Assembly (NCBI GenBank): GCA_030529205.1
Contig: JAUMXJ010000079.1
Location: 1 to 5,784, forward strand
Length of the DNA stretch: 5,784 bases
Reading direction: 5' to 3'
DNA from: Bacillota bacterium
GTDB taxonomy: Bacteria; Bacillota; Clostridia; Peptostreptococcales; Acidaminobacteraceae
The notes beneath the pieces are model-generated. The model was not told where the DNA came from, searched no databases, and saw only the letters and a list, made by a program, of their open reading frames with translations. Below, one piece after another: positions 5,100-5,784 of this stretch. Position numbers and translations under genes: made by a program. Position 1 is the first letter of the stretch. Every line of letters begins with the position of its first letter.

Positions 5100-5784
5100 A
5101 TGATGAAGACAGAAATCATAAAAATACGAGATTATGAGTCATTACCTTCGTTTGTACCACAGAAATCTGTGGTGGCGGGCGGAGGTATTGTTGCGTTTCC
5201 GACGGAAACCGTGTACGGAATCGCCGTGGCGTACGACTCCGATCAGGCGATTGAGAGCATTTTTCGATTGAAGGAGAGGGAGAGAGGAAAGCCCCTTACA
5301 CTTCATATATCGAATGCGAGTCGCGTGGATGCTTTTGTCGATTGGACTCGGCTGAGCGACGAGGAGATACGAATCTACCGAAGTCTGATTGCAAAGTTTT
5401 GGCCCGGTCCGCTGACGGTGATCCTTCCGAAAAAAAATACGGTCTCGGATGTCCTGACGGGCGGTCTGAGCACCGTCGCATTTCGTTTTCCGAGCCATCC
5501 GGTTTCCATTGCGTTTATCGAAGCGTGCGGCGGTGCGGTTGCCGCGACATCTGCAAACCTGTCGGGAGGGTTCAGTTGTACGACGGGAGCTGCAGTGGAA
5601 CAAGAACTCGGCGGGAAAATTGCCTGCATCCTGGACGCGGATTCGGGAATTTTGGGGATAGAGTCAACCGTAATCTCGATACAGGGAGGAGTCAAAATTC
5701 TCAGACAGGGCGCAATCGGGATTCGGATGATTGAGCGTGTTCTCCGCGGTTCCGTACAGAGAAGTGAATCCGGGAAGGGCGTTC
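5100..5784 (+). CDS. tsaC: L-threonylcarbamoyladenylate synthase (TsaC/Sua5/YwlC family), 3' end beyond window
   Basis: The enzyme makes threonylcarbamoyl-AMP from threonine, bicarbonate and ATP, the first step of t6A37 modification on tRNAs reading ANN codons; TsaD, TsaB and TsaE finish the job in bacteria. The 228 codons visible show the YrdC fold in order: VAFPTETVYG (31-40), KERERGKPL (58-66) with the nucleotide-binding K58 and R60, FWPGPLTVILP, the SAN loop at 151-153 in ATSANLSGG, and ESTV at 188-191, then ILRQGAIG. Roughly 20 further residues run to the edge, so whether this is a short TsaC or a longer Sua5/YwlC form with a C-terminal domain cannot be told; Bacillota often have the longer form. 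ATG codons at 5100 and 5103 are both possible; neither has a strong Shine-Dalgarno, and GGAT at 5084 is weak and distant. The 20-nt gap after prfA and lack of a terminator suggest one operon. B. subtilis also has ywlC downstream of prfA-prmC. Confidence 0.95.
   Translation, partial: MMKTEIIKIRDYESLPSFVPQKSVVAGGGIVAFPTETVYGIAVAYDSDQAIESIFRLKERERGKPLTLHISNASRVDAFVDWTRLSDEEIRIYRSLIAKFWPGPLTVILPKKNTVSDVLTGGLSTVAFRFPSHPVSIAFIEACGGAVAATSANLSGGFSCTTGAAVEQELGGKIACILDADSGILGIESTVISIQGGVKILRQGAIGIRMIERVLRGSVQRSESGKGV
5156..5173 (+). other. Perfect 8-bp hairpin in the early tsaC coding region
   Basis: ACCACAGA (5156-5163) is the exact reverse complement of TCTGTGGT (5166-5173), with only AA between; in RNA this gives a 7-bp stem with a four-base AAAU loop. 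It spans codons 19-25 of tsaC, a weakly conserved part before the first family motif. No T-run follows (the next bases are GC-rich), so it is not a terminator. It may affect translation or mRNA processing, or be chance. Confidence 0.5.

Noticed and set aside
5342..5734. Plus-strand ORF of 130 codons within tsaC
   Set aside because: It is an out-of-frame reading of tsaC. The real frame, starting at 5100, carries the conserved YrdC motifs throughout.
1..5784. Mobile element, CRISPR, tRNA or phage content
   Set aside because: No transposase, direct-repeat array, cloverleaf or phage gene is visible; all long stretches are explained by conserved housekeeping genes with short gaps.

Overview
This window reads as a housekeeping block from the chromosome of a low-to-moderate-GC Bacillota bacterium, most likely Clostridia or Tissierellia. 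The evidence is the gene order rho - rpmE - DUF1385 (YqhQ family) - prmC - prfA - tsaC, all on the + strand, together with strong AGGAGG-type ribosome binding sites and a zinc-type ribosomal protein L31. I cannot name a genus from the sequence alone.

Layout. Positions 2-1816 hold rho, the transcription termination factor. Its 5' end is cut by the window, and it carries an unusually long, charged, disordered N-terminal extension with a 15-bp tandem repeat. Positions 1817-1897 form a compact AT-rich regulatory region: a TTGACA promoter with an extended -10, a 17-bp palindrome on the -35 box, and a second 10-bp inverted repeat flanking the promoter. Positions 1898-2098 encode L31 (rpmE), followed at once by a good intrinsic terminator (2121-2156). 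Then come a DUF1385 membrane protein (2180-3094), PrmC (3146-4030), release factor RF1 (4009-5079, overlapping prmC by 22 nt) and the start of a TsaC/Sua5-type threonylcarbamoyl-AMP synthase (5100 to the window edge).

How the genes fit together. The block is about finishing transcription and translation. Rho ends transcripts; RF1 ends translation at UAA and UAG; PrmC methylates the Gln of the RF1 GGQ motif, and its gene is translationally coupled to prfA; TsaC starts t6A37 synthesis on tRNAs reading ANN codons; L31 is a ribosomal protein. The DUF1385 membrane protein is the only member with no known role and is the best candidate for undescribed biology here.

I see no mobile element, CRISPR array, tRNA, rRNA, prophage or pseudogene. 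The region is mostly ordinary. The most unusual items are the nested dyads at the rpmE promoter, the long Rho extension, the terminator that separates rpmE from a downstream operon with no visible promoter, and the conserved His/Cys motifs of the DUF1385 protein.
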